64,000 nt of DNA from Coprinellus micaceus (taxonomy: Eukaryota > Basidiomycota > Agaricomycetes > Agaricales > Psathyrellaceae). The notes beneath the pieces were generated by a model that was not told where the DNA came from, did not search any database, and saw nothing but the letters and a program-made list of their open reading frames with translations. Of this stretch, positions 24,341 to 36,386 are shown piece by piece (position 1 is the first letter of the stretch; each line of letters opens with the position of its first letter). The stretch lies in contig OX596336.1 of the NCBI GenBank assembly GCA_951394405.1, positions 1,860,001-1,924,000 of the forward strand, in the 5' to 3' direction. A program made the translations under genes and the position numbers.

Positions 24341-24659
24341 GATTGGTGTAGAAATGCGAGTTCAGAATGAGATCATGAAGTAGACATCACCGGCACAGTG
24401 GACGTCGAGGCCAAATGCGATCTAGACACGAGCCGGACACGTCAGGCATCCCACGCGCCGGGGTTCTTATCTCCTTCAATTCAGTTCGGGGGTCAAGAAA
24501 TCGTGATCTATACTACAGGGACAACAGGGGTATATAGAGAGAGAGGAAAGCAAGTCAGTGTATTCTAAGCCTGAAATACAGTAACTGCAGGGCCCAAGAG
24601 TAGAGTAGAGAACAAAGAAACGGCTCGCTCGCGAACCATATCGAAGTGAGAAATGAAGT
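24341..24659. promoter_or_regulatory. HRD3 5' region and downstream gene 3' UTR
   Basis: Gap between two minus-strand genes. It should contain the HRD3 promoter and the 3' UTR of the Ser/Thr-rich gene. No distinct element was recognised. Confidence 0.35.
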
Positions 24660-25948
24660 TTACACATTATTGTAGTTTCCTCCGTATCCCATTGCAGCTC
24701 CTGATTCAGCAAGCTTCCGCTGGCGGAATTGCTGCACCATTTGGTCAGTCAGCTGCTTGTGCACGAAGGAAGACGATAAATGACGCACCTTCCGGTACTT
24801 GGTCCTCTCATAGGTGACCAATCCCACTACAATCAACGCAATCACTGAAATACCGGCAAAAACGCCAAGCCCGATAGGAAGAACAGAGAGCTTCTTGCCT
24901 GGCAACTCGAACTCCGCGGCAGTTGGTGAGACCTGCTCAACAGCCGTGCCGTTGGGGTCGGTTGTTGTCGTGCTGGAGGGGGGCGAGACAGTCGCATTCG
25001 CTGCTGTTTCCGAGGCTGAAGTTGAGGTAGCCTCGGCCGAGCTAGTTGGGGACGATGCGGTTGTTGCGGCAGTTTGGGACGCCTGAGAACTGGAGGAGGT
25101 CGCGGAGGTCGCAGCAGATGAGCTGGAAGCGCCTGTTGAGGTGGATTGCGTCGCAGTTGCAGTTGCGGTGCCCGAAAGGACGATTACACTCCGGGAGGAG
25201 GTCGAACCGGTTGATGAGGTCGACACGGAGGTACTCGTTTCAGTGGCCGTTTGAGATGCGGCCTTCGCGGAGGAGGTGAGAATGATCGTGGACAAAGGCG
25301 GTGCTGAGGATGATGATCCCCCAGCACTCGTCGTAGACCCACCAGCCGTGCTCGAGGACAAGGTGGTAGTCGGGGCGGCAGTGACGGTGGCAGATGTGGA
25401 GCTGGTCTCCGATGCCGTACTCGACGACGAAGAAGTCTGCGAAGCCGAGGTTGACGATCTGGTGGTTGTCGTTGATGATGCCGAGGAAGAGGCGGATGTG
25501 CTGCTAGCGGTGGCACTGGAGGATGTAGAGGTCGAAGTGGCAGTTTGAGTACCAGCGGAAGTCGTTTGAGTCGAGCCGCTCGTGCTCGTGCTCGTTGTGC
25601 CGGGGTCGCTGGAGGCTTCCACTTTCACGGTACACTTCGTGACCTTCTCAAAAACATCCTCCCCTGCCTCGTTCTTCTTTGGCGTCAGGATAATCTCACA
25701 GACCTCCGTTACCGTCCCCGCAGAGCTAACGGATGAGAAGAGAATTAGCGCTCAGCCTCCGTTTAACCGAGTGATTATGATCGGGCTCACGTATTCGTCG
25801 TCTTCGTGGTAGAGACAGTGGTGGATCCATCCGGGTTGGCGACTTGGCGCGTCCGCAGCGGTAGCGCATCGACTTGGGCTGAAAACAGGAAGAAGAAAAA
25901 GGAGAGGATGACCAGGAACGAGGTCTGGGTTGGACGGAAGGATTGCAT
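24660..25948 (-). CDS. Ser/Thr-rich (mucin-like) single-pass surface protein
   Basis: Exon 1 (25948-25791) encodes a signal peptide (FLVILSFFFFLFSAQVDA). Exon 2 starts at 25725 with a small ordered part containing two cysteines (EVCEIILTPKK, KVTKCTVKVEA). About 200 residues of almost pure Ser/Thr/Ala follow, which would be heavily O-mannosylated, and then a membrane helix (IGLGVFAGISVIALIVVGLV). The cytosolic tail is basic (YERTKYRK). The layout resembles Wsc/Mid2-type wall stress sensors, but no WSC cysteine domain is visible, so the sensor role is inference. A 57-nt in-frame segment at 24732-24788 has GT and AG ends and is probably an intron, giving 388 rather than 407 residues. Confidence 0.85.
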
Positions 25949-26265
25949 GGTGAACTTCAGAGCAATATACTTGACAAAATCCGGTCCTGCCGAAAGGAAC
26001 GACCCAGCGTTCGAGGTGTGTTTAGAAAATGAAGGAAAAGAGAGACGAGGTGAAGGTAGAAGATGAAGAGATGGTGGTTACGACCACAGCGCCCAGAAGG
26101 TTACCACACACCCGTTTTCGGACTCCGCAGGACAATGCCACCGTGGGGGCCGCGAGCATCTTGTGAACTCAAGGTCGCCTATCGAGGTCCAGATTCGTTA
26201 GATTTCCTTCCATAAATCGCTACAAATCACATATCCATGAAATCCACATGCTAGGGTGCTCACTG
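25949..26265. promoter_or_regulatory. Ser/Thr-rich gene 5' region
   Basis: Gap between two minus-strand genes, the promoter of the Ser/Thr-rich gene and the 3' UTR of the P5B ATPase. Nothing specific recognised. Confidence 0.35.
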
Positions 26266-29200
26266 CTAGTGGAACCCATTCTCGACAGCCTTGTAAGCCT
26301 TTCCTTCCCGAACCTTCCCTCTCCCCCCACTGAGACTCCATAAATGGACTATCCTGGCAATGAGATCACTAGCTATGACCGTGCCCCATCTCTCGAAGGC
26401 AAGGGATAGCACAATATTTAGTGCTGCAGCAGTGAGAAGAGAATACCTTGCTGTTGATGGCAACTCCACCAAGGTCAACAGTTTCGCGACGACCTTTGAG
26501 GGGCTTAACAACAGCCAGATGTTGATCAAGAATAAGGATCCCATGGCAGCTATGAGCCAGCCTGCAAAATGAACACATCAGTCACCGATGAACGCAGTAT
26601 TAACGCAACGCTCACCATTTGTCCACATCGGCTTGCGGTAGGGAGGCCCTATGCTGAATACAGCCGCAACCAAGATGTACTGGAAGCACGACACGAGGAA
26701 GACTGCCGTATTTTCAAAGTTGGTCGACTCAAGTTTATCGCCCTCTTGGGGAGAATCTGGGGGAGCCGTATACCTTGGTTTCGCTTCAGAAATTGCCCTT
26801 GTAGCTTGCATGGATACCAACACTCACCATGGTTGCCCTCGTACCCAGAGGTAAGCCCAGACCTGGACTCCAGCCGTAATGAGAACTTGGCCAATAATGC
26901 TGGTGAGGACCTTCCTCGACACCAGGTTCGCAGTCGGTCGTTTGTGATAAATCCGGGGGTATGGTAACGTTCGTGCCACTATCGGATAAACGAGGTCAGA
27001 CCGTGTTCCGCAGCCAGACGGACGTTATGGGAACTGAAACTAACTAGTGACAGCGACGGGGATGATGATGAAAAGGTCGATGTACAAGAACTATGGCGAA
27101 GGTGTGAGCTGTCAGTAAAAGCACGTTCCCGTGCTATAAGCGCCCGCATACCTGAAAGTCTCCGAGCGATGATGCAAAGTAGTACAGCAGGGTCACAGAT
27201 GTGAATTGGATGAGTGAGTACAACGCCCTGCAACGATATATATCAGAACCCTGCCTTTCTCATAGAGGAAGCAACACTCACATATACTTGAAGCAGCTGA
27301 AACTCGTCACGAGCGCAGCACGGCCTTCTTTGATGACTTCCAAGACGCATCCAACATCTGGGGTGCTTGAAGTGAACGGAGCGGCAACACTGGCTTCCGC
27401 TTCCGAGAGCGAAATACCAACATCGGCGGCCTTCAAAGCAGCGCAGTCGTTTGCTCCATCGCCACACATAAGAACGTTGTAGCCGAGGGCCTGTAGCCGT
27501 TCGACGACTTCATTCTTTTCATCCGGGGACATTCGAGCAAAGATTTGGGTCTTCACGAGCATCTATTGAACGCAGTCAGCCACACAAGTCATATGAAGCC
27601 GTTAAAAGACTGCTGACCCTTTGCACGGTCTCCAGTGGTGCATGATTGAGGACCCAGCGGAAGACGTCCCCAGTGACTACAAGTGAATAATCCTGATACA
27701 ATATCTCATCCTCGTCCACGGTATGGTGGCGGGGTGGTTGAAGGGGTTTCAAGCTGTAATCGTCCAGCTCCCATGCTGGGTCGTCCATGCATGTCCATTG
27801 CAAACGTGACTCCGGGATTGAAGCGTTGCCTGAAGGTATCATTAGGGGCACCGCATTTTCAGAGAAAAAGGGGGGCTCCCCACCACGAACGAAGCTCGGA
27901 GCGAATACATGGGCGGCCTGGCTGATGAGGTTGCATTCCCGAGCAACGCTGACTGCGGTCATGGGGTTATCTCCTGTGATCATCCTGCAGGCCAGATGAG
28001 CACTACGAAGGGCTTGTATAGCAGGAGCTGTTCCTGGCTTCAGCCTATTCTCGAAGATGATGAGACCCAGAAAACGGAGTCCCGACTCGGCTTGTTCCCT
28101 ACGAATGGAAAATTAGAATGTGCTCCTCGGCCTGTGAGAAAAATGGAAACACTAGCCGTTTCATCTTCTGTGCCTTCAGCCATGAGAGACCCTCAATGCT
28201 CTTCCCAGCGATCGCGATGACACGGTACCCTCGCTTGGTATAGTAGGCCAAGAGGTCGTCGTAATCCTGAGGCACTAGATGTGTATGTCCATGAGAGTGA
28301 TTCACACCCAAAGCCGACCAGCAACTTACAGGATTCCGAGTCACAAATATCTGTCATAACTTCTGGTGCACCTTTCACATAGACTTCCATGCTCGAACCT
28401 TTCAGCCGCTTCACAATGACGCTCATTCTGCGCAGAGAAGACACGAATTCGAAGGTTCTGATCACGCCGAGTTCCAAGAAGTAGGCGCGCTAGAAGGGAG
28501 TTTTAGCGACGTCACAGGCATGTAGTGCGCTGAAGTATACCTTGGCAGAACCCTTGAGGGCATCTTCTAGACGGAACTCAGCTCCTCCTGGCGGTCGCAC
28601 AACAACTTGTACCAGCTGAGCTTGCTCCACGACCGCCCCCTTCGCCTTGATGTTGCCAATACCAGCCCTCGACTCTTCAAGCGCCCAATTCGTGAACTCG
28701 AACATCTTGACATCAAGAGGATCCCCAATAATCTCTCCATCGACTTTCTTGAGAGAATGGCAAGTGGCTAGGGCATGCAAGAAAGTAGCTTTCTGATTGC
28801 CCATCGGAAGGTCGTGAATGTCATCCATGAGCTCTGCGAATTGGTTGCCGTTCCTATCCAAGGGTCGGATGCCCAAGATGTCGAGGCCATCTTCCGTGAG
28901 AGTCCCAGTTTTATCGAAACAGCACACGTTGATCTTTCCTGCGATGTTAACTCGGCTGGGCGATATGCAGAAAATTCCAGCATTCCGGAGGCGGGAAATG
29001 GCAAAACTGGTTCCGATGGATAGAGTAGCGGGTAGGGCTGGGGGCACAACGACAGTAATCAAGTCGAGAGCGCGAATGATGATGGTATGCCATGGAATCT
29101 GAAGGGCCGTCAGACAACTCGGCGAAAAAGAAAGCCTCGTTTACTCACCCCCATCTTCACGAACTGAACCGCGCTGAAGCAGAAACCAAAGGCTGCAATA

Positions 29201-31515
29201 CCAGCAAGGACGCCGATGAACCGAACTGAGTCGCGATAGAACTTGAAGCCTATCGGCTTGGGGAATAACATAGAGCGAACAAGAGCTCCCTTGGTCGTGT
29301 CGAAGCCTGTGCGGGCAACCATAGCAAGAGCTGGTCGTCCTTTGCCGTCCGTGGTCATAGAGCCGCGAATGCGCACAACGCGGGTGCCACCATAGACGAA
29401 TGCCTTTGGGTTCTCAGTCTTGTCGTCCTTCCATGCGATGAGGTCAAGGTCTTTGGCGGGTATTTTGCTAACAGGGACACTCTCTCCAGTAAGCATGCTT
29501 TCATTGACGATGGCGTCACCGGAGAGCAAGAACATGTCGGCGGGAACGATGGATATATGCGAAGTCGAAAGGTTGACAATATCACCGCATACAAGGTCTG
29601 AGGACGGCTTCTCGATCCCTGGGAGTACTTGTCAGGGCGAAACTCAGGGACGAGCTTGCACGACTCACAGTGCCCATCCCGAAGGACATCGACATTGCAG
29701 AACAAGCGGGACATGTCTCGCATTCGGCGTATTGTCTAATTTTCCGAGTGAGATGGTGCCCGACGGATCGAACGATTGTAGACGCACCCTCTTGGTGTCG
29801 ACGAGAGTCGATATTATACTGGCGAGAGAGATCAGGGCGATACAGAAGGCATAGTAGTAGTAGTCGTCCAGGGACCAGAGGATGATGCTGGCGATTTGGA
29901 ACACGTAGAAAGGGTGGACAACCTGTAAAACTAGATGAACAGCTATGACTATTAGGCGGAGAGATCAACGCACCTCTTCCACGAGTAACGTCCAGGTTGG
30001 CTTTGCGTCTATTTCTATTTCGTTTCTCCCAAACAATAACTGGCGTTGGTGATGGGTCGCATCGCTCACTCCGGCTTGGACGGCTTGGACGACCGTTGCT
30101 GTTGGTTCTCTCCATTCCCTGCAAGCAGCATTACGCCTCCAGTAACGATCGCTGCGCAGATATATCGACTTACCGAACGAGGGTAAACAGGCCGGTGCGG
30201 GGGTCGACGGCCAAGCGGGTATACCTATAGTCCACAATGAGGAGCTGCTTCAGCATCCCTCTGGATTCGTCGTAGTCATCTGGTGAAGGTTTCAAAAGTA
30301 CTTGGCCAGGTACAGTTGCAACCTTCGACGGGAAAACGGTGGCGACGGGGAAGGGGTACTCGAGCACTCTAATGGGCAGGCTCATGATGGCCTTGTATGC
30401 AGACTTATTGAAACGTAAGCTACAGAAGACGAAGCGACTATTGTACTCACTTCGACGACAACGAAACCCTTCTTGGAGTTGATGAATGCCTTCTCTTGAG
30501 CAACCCATCTTAGCCATATCCGAGGGAACCAGTGGCCAAACAGCGCAAGAATGCCGACAGTAAACACGCAAGCGATATTCCAGCACAGCGACCTCCAGGG
30601 GACGGCTTCATACCCGACGAAACGAACTGTGCTATCCTCATCGGCAATATATATCGTCTGGCGACTTGGAGGACCTTCGGGAGGAGGTTCGGTCAGGGTA
30701 AATGACATTTCCATGTCGATACGTGATTCCCCTCCGAACACAGGGTCAAAATCGAGCATGGGCAGATGTCCATTTCCTTCGTCCACACTCTGGTGATCAG
30801 AGTCGTACTGCATACTGGGAGCGATGGACGCGACATCCGCGTTAACCTCATCGTCTTCCGAATCTTCTTCGCCGGATGAGTAACCCCATCGTTCTTCTTC
30901 GTCGTCAGAACCCAAACCAGCCTCCGAAGCAGCGGCAGACCTTCGGCTCCGGCGAGACAATCGACCTGTGGAGGACCGCGAGAGCGACCGACGGCGAGGG
31001 GTGGGAGAGCCTTGTTCTTGTCTTGCGAAAAGGTTGGCCAGACCTCCAAAAACGCCTCCACGCTGCGGTGATGCGGGTTTTCGAGGGCGCCTCCTGGAGG
31101 ATGTCGCAGATACACCGTCGTCGTCGTCGTCGTCACTGAAAACCGCCTCCTCCTCGTCGGGTCCAAGGGAATGTTGGTCGCCTAATATCTCTTGTCTCGA
31201 GGTGGTGCGGGAGAGGGACCGCCTATCGACACTCTTCCTCCTCGCGTGAGCTGCCATGTCGCTGCTCCTCCGCCCTAGCTCTATCCTTGACATCCGCGAA
31301 ACACTGCTCGGGTTCGCGATATGACCTGGTCCCGAAAACATGGACCCCTCTCCCGTATCATCGTATTCGTAGTAGCTGCTGTACAGGGAGTTGGAACGAG
31401 CGCGTCGTGCATTTGCGACTGCAGTGTTGATGTCTATGGCTGATGCGCCTTCTGTGTAATCGTGGTGGGGAGGATCGGGGTCGTCCGAGTTGGAGGTACT
31501 GGCCATCGGTGCCAT
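26266..31515 (-). CDS. YPK9: P5B-type P-type ATPase (Ypk9/ATP13A2-like)
   Basis: A large multi-exon transporter. The N-terminus is disordered, acidic and serine-rich before the first membrane helices. Diagnostic motifs are present in order: TGESVPVS, the P5B-specific PPALP in the fourth helix (about 29035-29050; P5A pumps have PPELP), the phosphorylation site [12 protein letters not shown] (DKTGT at 28901-28915), the nucleotide-domain [15 protein letters not shown], and the hinge [16 protein letters not shown] (about 27440-27475). C-terminal helices end at 26266. Yeast Ypk9 is vacuolar and human ATP13A2 is a lysosomal polyamine exporter, so a vacuolar polyamine or cation pump is likely. All catalytic residues look intact. 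Confidence 0.95.
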
Positions 31516-31990
31516 TTCATATGAGTTGGACGTCGAACTTGGGGGATTGTTGTTGGGCGACAGCTTGTCCTGAGCTGTGGTTCAACTCTCGAGGCAGACG
31601 GTGGAGTGGGTCGACCAGAGATGAGGCCAGTGTCGTGCGGGCTTCTCGAATGATGCAGAAGGACAGTGGCGCTACCACTTGGTGGTTCTCCCGGTCGAAG
31701 CTTGTATAAGCTCTGGCAATGTGAAGATTAGCTTCATTGAGCCAAGTGGGGGAGGTGGTCGTATCTTACCTCAAACGACCAGGCGAAGGGGCACAGATTG
31801 TACCCGTGTCTCCGTGGTCAAAAGGTTTTCGGACACGAGACCAAATCCAGCACCATGATTGATCCCGACTCCGTCACTTCGTCTGACCGGTACTTGACGT
31901 ACCCGGATACCTCTATTTCATACCCCAGACTTCCCCATACCCGCGTTTTGACCATTCTTACAGCCCACCAACCATATACCAGTTTCGCAG
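31516..31990. promoter_or_regulatory. Divergent promoter region, YPK9 / SDR
   Basis: The gap between the ATPase start (-) and the dehydrogenase start (+) must carry both promoters. The last 60 bp before the dehydrogenase ATG are C/T-rich. No regulator site is recognised. Confidence 0.45.
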
Positions 31991-33465
31991 ATGTCTGGCT
32001 ATGACAATACTCGGTCGAAGACGGCGAGTCCTGAGGAGCACTACAAGAATACCCTGTCCAGGATTGAACAGATCCAAGCGCAATTCAAAGCTCCTGGGAC
32101 CGGAAAGCTGAAGGGCAAAGTGTGCATCATCACGGGTGTTGGCTCGCTGAAGGGAATTGGGTACGCGAACTACTTCTCTGTGGCGCAAACGGGGTGGCTA
32201 ATGACCAAAAACCCCTATTAGCCGAGCGACAGCTCTTCTCTATGCACGTGAAGGTTTGAGCCTCTATCCTTTGGTGATGATTCGAGTGCCTTGACACTGG
32301 GCGGTCGCAGGCGCTCAGCACCTTTACCTCCTCGACTTTGATGAAACGAACCTTCCGAACCTGAAGGAGAGCATTCAGTCTCAGTACCCGACAGTCAAGG
32401 TCAGCGCGTCGCGTTCTGCGAGGCTTGCTTTTATCTAAAGCGGTCGACTCCTAGGTAACCACCCTTCAAGCAGACGCCGCTGACGAGGCTGCCATCTCCG
32501 GTGTCTGCGAGCAAGCCATCCGCGAGGAGGGTAGGCTCGATGTATTCTTTGCTAATGTAGGTCCAGATTCTGACCGTTTGTGACCTTGCTCACCACGAGC
32601 TCTATAGGCGGGGATCGTGCTGGTCAATACTATCGAAAGCACCACTGTGGCTAATTTCATGGAGACGATGAGGATTAATGCTCTCTCGTATGCATCTTCT
32701 CTTCATTCTCCCCGAACTCAATAGCTCAGATGCGATGCAGTGTCTTCCTGGCCGTCAAATATGGCTCGTCAGCGATGCAGAAGGCTAACCCATCCAAGGG
32801 GAAGGATCGGACAGGCGGAAGCATCATTCTGACTGCGTCGAGTATGCTTACCCTCACGTTGATTAAACTGTGCTCAAAGAGCTTTTCTAGCTGCTGGTAT
32901 CCGCTCAGGAGCTGGCCCAGTTGATTGTGAGTCCCATGTTCTATCTATTCCATCCCCAGTATTGAGTCCCCTTTCAGATAGCGCGAGCAAAGCTGCGTAG
33001 GTGGAACCCCTGCACAAGAAAAGCGATGTGTCTGACCACACTTTAGCGTGAACTCCATTGCTAAAACCTCTGCACACCAACTCCAGAAGACTGACATTCG
33101 CGTCAACACACTCTGTCCCGGTCTCATCGAGACCGGTATGACAGGGGCCACTTTCGACTATGCTCGCAAGCGCGGTACGGCGGGCAAGATAGGCCAGTTG
33201 AACCCACTTGGTCGCCATGGAATCCCGGAAGGTTTGTCGTTCATGTGCACTTACCTTTTGACGCCCATCTCTGACGTTATGTCCCATCCAGAGATCGCTA
33301 ACGCTGCCTTGTTCTTGGCTTCCGGTGGGTTTTGGTCCTTTGCGTTTTGCCAGGCCGGCACTGATCCATGCTACAGACGACTCGAGCTATATCAACGGCC
33401 AAAACATCGCTGTTGACGGAGGGCTCTCAGCCTCGCACCCGGTTATCCCTGGCAGGTGGTCGTAG
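31991..33465 (+). CDS. Short-chain dehydrogenase/reductase (SDR)
   Basis: A gene of many short exons. The Rossmann start is KLKGKVCIITGVGSLKGIG, then RATALLYAREGA after an intron; the glycine motif has two extra residues compared with the usual TGxxxGIG. Later blocks are LYLLDFDE (acidic residue after beta-2), AGIVLVN, GGSIILT, the catalytic YSASKAA (Tyr and Lys present, about 32980-33060), RVNTLCPGLIETGM, and the C-terminal NGQNIAVDGGLS. This is a classical SDR of about 290 residues using NAD(P). The acidic residue at the end of beta-2 favours NAD, which is inference. The substrate is unknown. It is convergent with the P450 gene, stops 114 bp apart. Confidence 0.92.
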
Positions 33466-33578
33466 AGAGGGCAGTATTTTAACGGATACCCCTCAATTGA
33501 TTGCCCTCGATTTACAACGCGCATCTGTGTGATTATACCTACGTTCCGAACGAATGTTTAAGCAGGTAAGTGTCCGCC

Positions 33579-36020
33579 CTAGTCGCGGCGGGTGAAGACT
33601 AGAGGAACACGGAGCGGGCTACAAGAAAGTTAGCGTCGTTCATGACCCCGAAAAGTACATACGCACGTTACGGTAATCCCACCTCTCGCGCTGAGCACCC
33701 GAGCCCTCCTCTGTTCGAAAGTCTCGTTGGCAAACTGAGGCTCCTCCTTGATGCTGATTCTGTAACGCATCAAGAAGAGGGTCAACGCAGCGATCCCCTC
33801 ACTCTCAAAGAATCTAGGGGAATCGTCAACGAACCGCAGGACGGGACTGGGGAAATGGGTGTTTAGGTGTGATTACTCACTTTCGCCCAATGCAAGATCG
33901 CGGTCCGGCGCTAAAAGGGATGAAGGCGTCATGATTATACTCCCCCAAGAACCGATCGGGTTTAAAAGCCTCTGGGTCCTCCCAATACCGAGGGTTGTAG
34001 TGTAGACCCGCAGTGTCTATACCCATGAGAGTTCCCTTGGGCACTGGGATGACCACCTTGTGCCCTGGAGAAGTTGTTGCCGTCAGGGTTGTGTCCTCGG
34101 CAACGGTCTTGGGAATGAAAGTAACCGGAGGGACATGTCGCATCGTTTCGTAGTAGGCACTGGGCGAGGGGTGCAAATGTTAGCCTCGTATGCCAACGCC
34201 CATACGGTTCTGCAATGACGACTCACGCGATGCAGCGGTCGAGCTTCGTCCTGTCCTCATATGCTGGGAGTCTGCCATCAGGAAGAACCTCCTTGATTTG
34301 CCGGTATACCTTCTCTTGTTCCTCTGGATACAGGGCCAAGAAGGCGAATGCGAAGCAGAGGGTGTGTGCTGTAGTCTATGGGTGAAATAAATATCAGCTA
34401 AGTACACAAATTCGGGACCATAAAATTCACCTCACCTCATGCCCAGCAATCAAGAAAATAAAAATGTTACCAGCAAGTTCCCTCTCTGTCAACGCATTTG
34501 GTCCAGCATCCTCGCTGTTCGACTTCAAGAGGTTACTGAAGAGGTCGTTCTTCTCCTCCGCGCCTTCAGCCACTCGTTCCTGAATCATCTCCGAGATGTA
34601 CTTCTGCACCCACATAGTTAGTCTTAGTTCCGCTGATCTCGCAAAACACGACCGGTGAGGACCCACCTCCAACTCATCGAACGACTCCTGCGCCCTCCTT
34701 GTCCGCTCCGTGAGGCCCATGGCCCAGTCGGGCACCCCAAGCTTGATAAAGACATCAGAAGCGACGTGGTGAAGAGCTTGTTTAAATGAAAGTTTATGTC
34801 CCTCTGATGCAACTTCTGTATCCTTCCAGCTCATACGCTTCCCAAAACCTTGAATTTAAAGCGTTCAGATCAGTCCTCTACCACCCAAGAACGCTGCTTC
34901 GACTCACCAGCGGCGCCAATGATGAATAGCGCAAGCTAACCAGACGAAGGATGGTAAGTAATGTAATTGCAACGCGAAGTATGTAGAAGCATGGGTTAGC
35001 GTGGAGCCCATCCCCACATACCGGCAGAGTTATGTCGATGCAGTGATCAACTGTCACCGTTTTTTGGTCGCCCCACACGTCCGTGAACAAATCTTCCACG
35101 ATTTGTACGGTTTCTTCCCAGACCAGCCTATTATTCTTCTGTTGGAGAGCATCGCCATGGTGTGGTTGAATCAGCGTTTGCTTTGGACAGCCTTCAAGGA
35201 GACGCACCTCGGAGAAGGCGGGGGCAGCGACCTTCCTGTACTTCTTCCACTCATCGCCTTCCGACGCGACTATGTTTCGACCAAAAAACTGTAATGCACC
35301 ATACTCTTCGACGGGTTTAGGGAACCGGGTGCGCGACGAGGTCACTTCCTGAGAGAGGCAATGCGGCCTCGTTAATTGGGAGATACGGCACGCGGAAAAG
35401 CCGAGAAGGGCAAACCTTGATAGCGCCCGCATCGGCCAGAAGTAACATAGAGCCCAATGCGGGGTACACATGGGTCTGTATCGGTCAATGAGAAACGTCG
35501 CAGTGGCGCGATGGGCGAATATTTGTTTGAGAGAGGTCAGGCAGGTCACTAGGTTAAGCACGCACGACACGGTACACCGAGATCCCCAGCTTCTCGTACT
35601 CTAAAGAATAAGGTTAGATCAGAATTATCGGTGAGGTTGGAAGCAGCGCTGACCTGAGTACTTATTGACGAAGTTCATGTTTCTTCCACCCGAGATCCAC
35701 GGTATGCGGGGAAGAAGGAACTGAGTGAGGACCGTTGCAGGGCTGAAAAACAGGATTCTCCCTGGCAGGAAACTAAAGACGGCGGCGACGGCGAGTATAT
35801 CAGCCCACTATCCTGACAGTAGGTAGCCGACGACTTGCCTCAGACTCGCCATACTCCTGTATACACCAACAATGACATGGCATACTATGACGGCTGCAAC
35901 AGTCAGCAAGAGGACATGCAGAGGCGGGAGGTTTGTAGAGAGGAATAGGCCAAGTGAAGAGCCCATGCTGGTGGCGACCTGGAACCCTGGCTCCATGGGA
36001 GTCAACTGCGATGCTGGCAT
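33579..36020 (-). CDS. Cytochrome P450 monooxygenase
   Basis: A membrane-anchored P450: the N-terminal helix reads LPPLHVLLLTVAAVIVCHVI. Landmarks follow in order: helix C WKKYRK, helix I IAGHE|TTAH across an intron (the AGxET motif), helix K YYETMR (ExxR), the PERF region FKPDRFLGEY, and the heme loop FSAGPRSCIG with the axial cysteine (about 33890-33925). The protein ends after two small exons at TPLRVPLVFTRRD. The length and layout fit a fungal microsomal class II enzyme needing cytochrome P450 reductase. I cannot assign a CYP family or substrate. One intron near 35770-35815 has a weak GTCAGG donor. Confidence 0.93.
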
Positions 36021-36386
36021 AAATACTTGTTAGGGCGCACCCTTGCCGCACTCAATAGTATGCATAAATGGCAGGCGCACGGGCGTTGACCCGGTGCGTA
36101 TGTAATTACCTTTAGTCTCCCAACGGTCCGGCGCCTACTGTTCAGTTGTGTTACACCGGACTCAGTTGCCCAGATGCAACTCTGCGAAGGTCCACCTTGA
36201 CAGATGGTGCCCTGTCAATTGTGCGTTTGTTAGGTCCCTCGCTGCAAGGGCGGCGCGTGAACTTGCAGAGTTTTAGACAAAGCGGGAACGCCGAGGAAAA
36301 CCAAGCGTTCACCAGATGATGTGTTACTACTTGACAAGAGTAACTTTTGTATGCGTAGATAAAGCAAGAGGAATGCGGACACGCAT
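36021..36386. other. P450 5' region and FKBP 3' UTR
   Basis: Gap between two minus-strand genes. No coding or structural signal was recognised. Confidence 0.4.

Noticed and set aside
25276..25548. Acidic Val/Asp-rich plus-strand ORFs over the Ser/Thr-rich gene
   Set aside because: Shadow frames of low-complexity Ser/Thr codons in the minus-strand gene.
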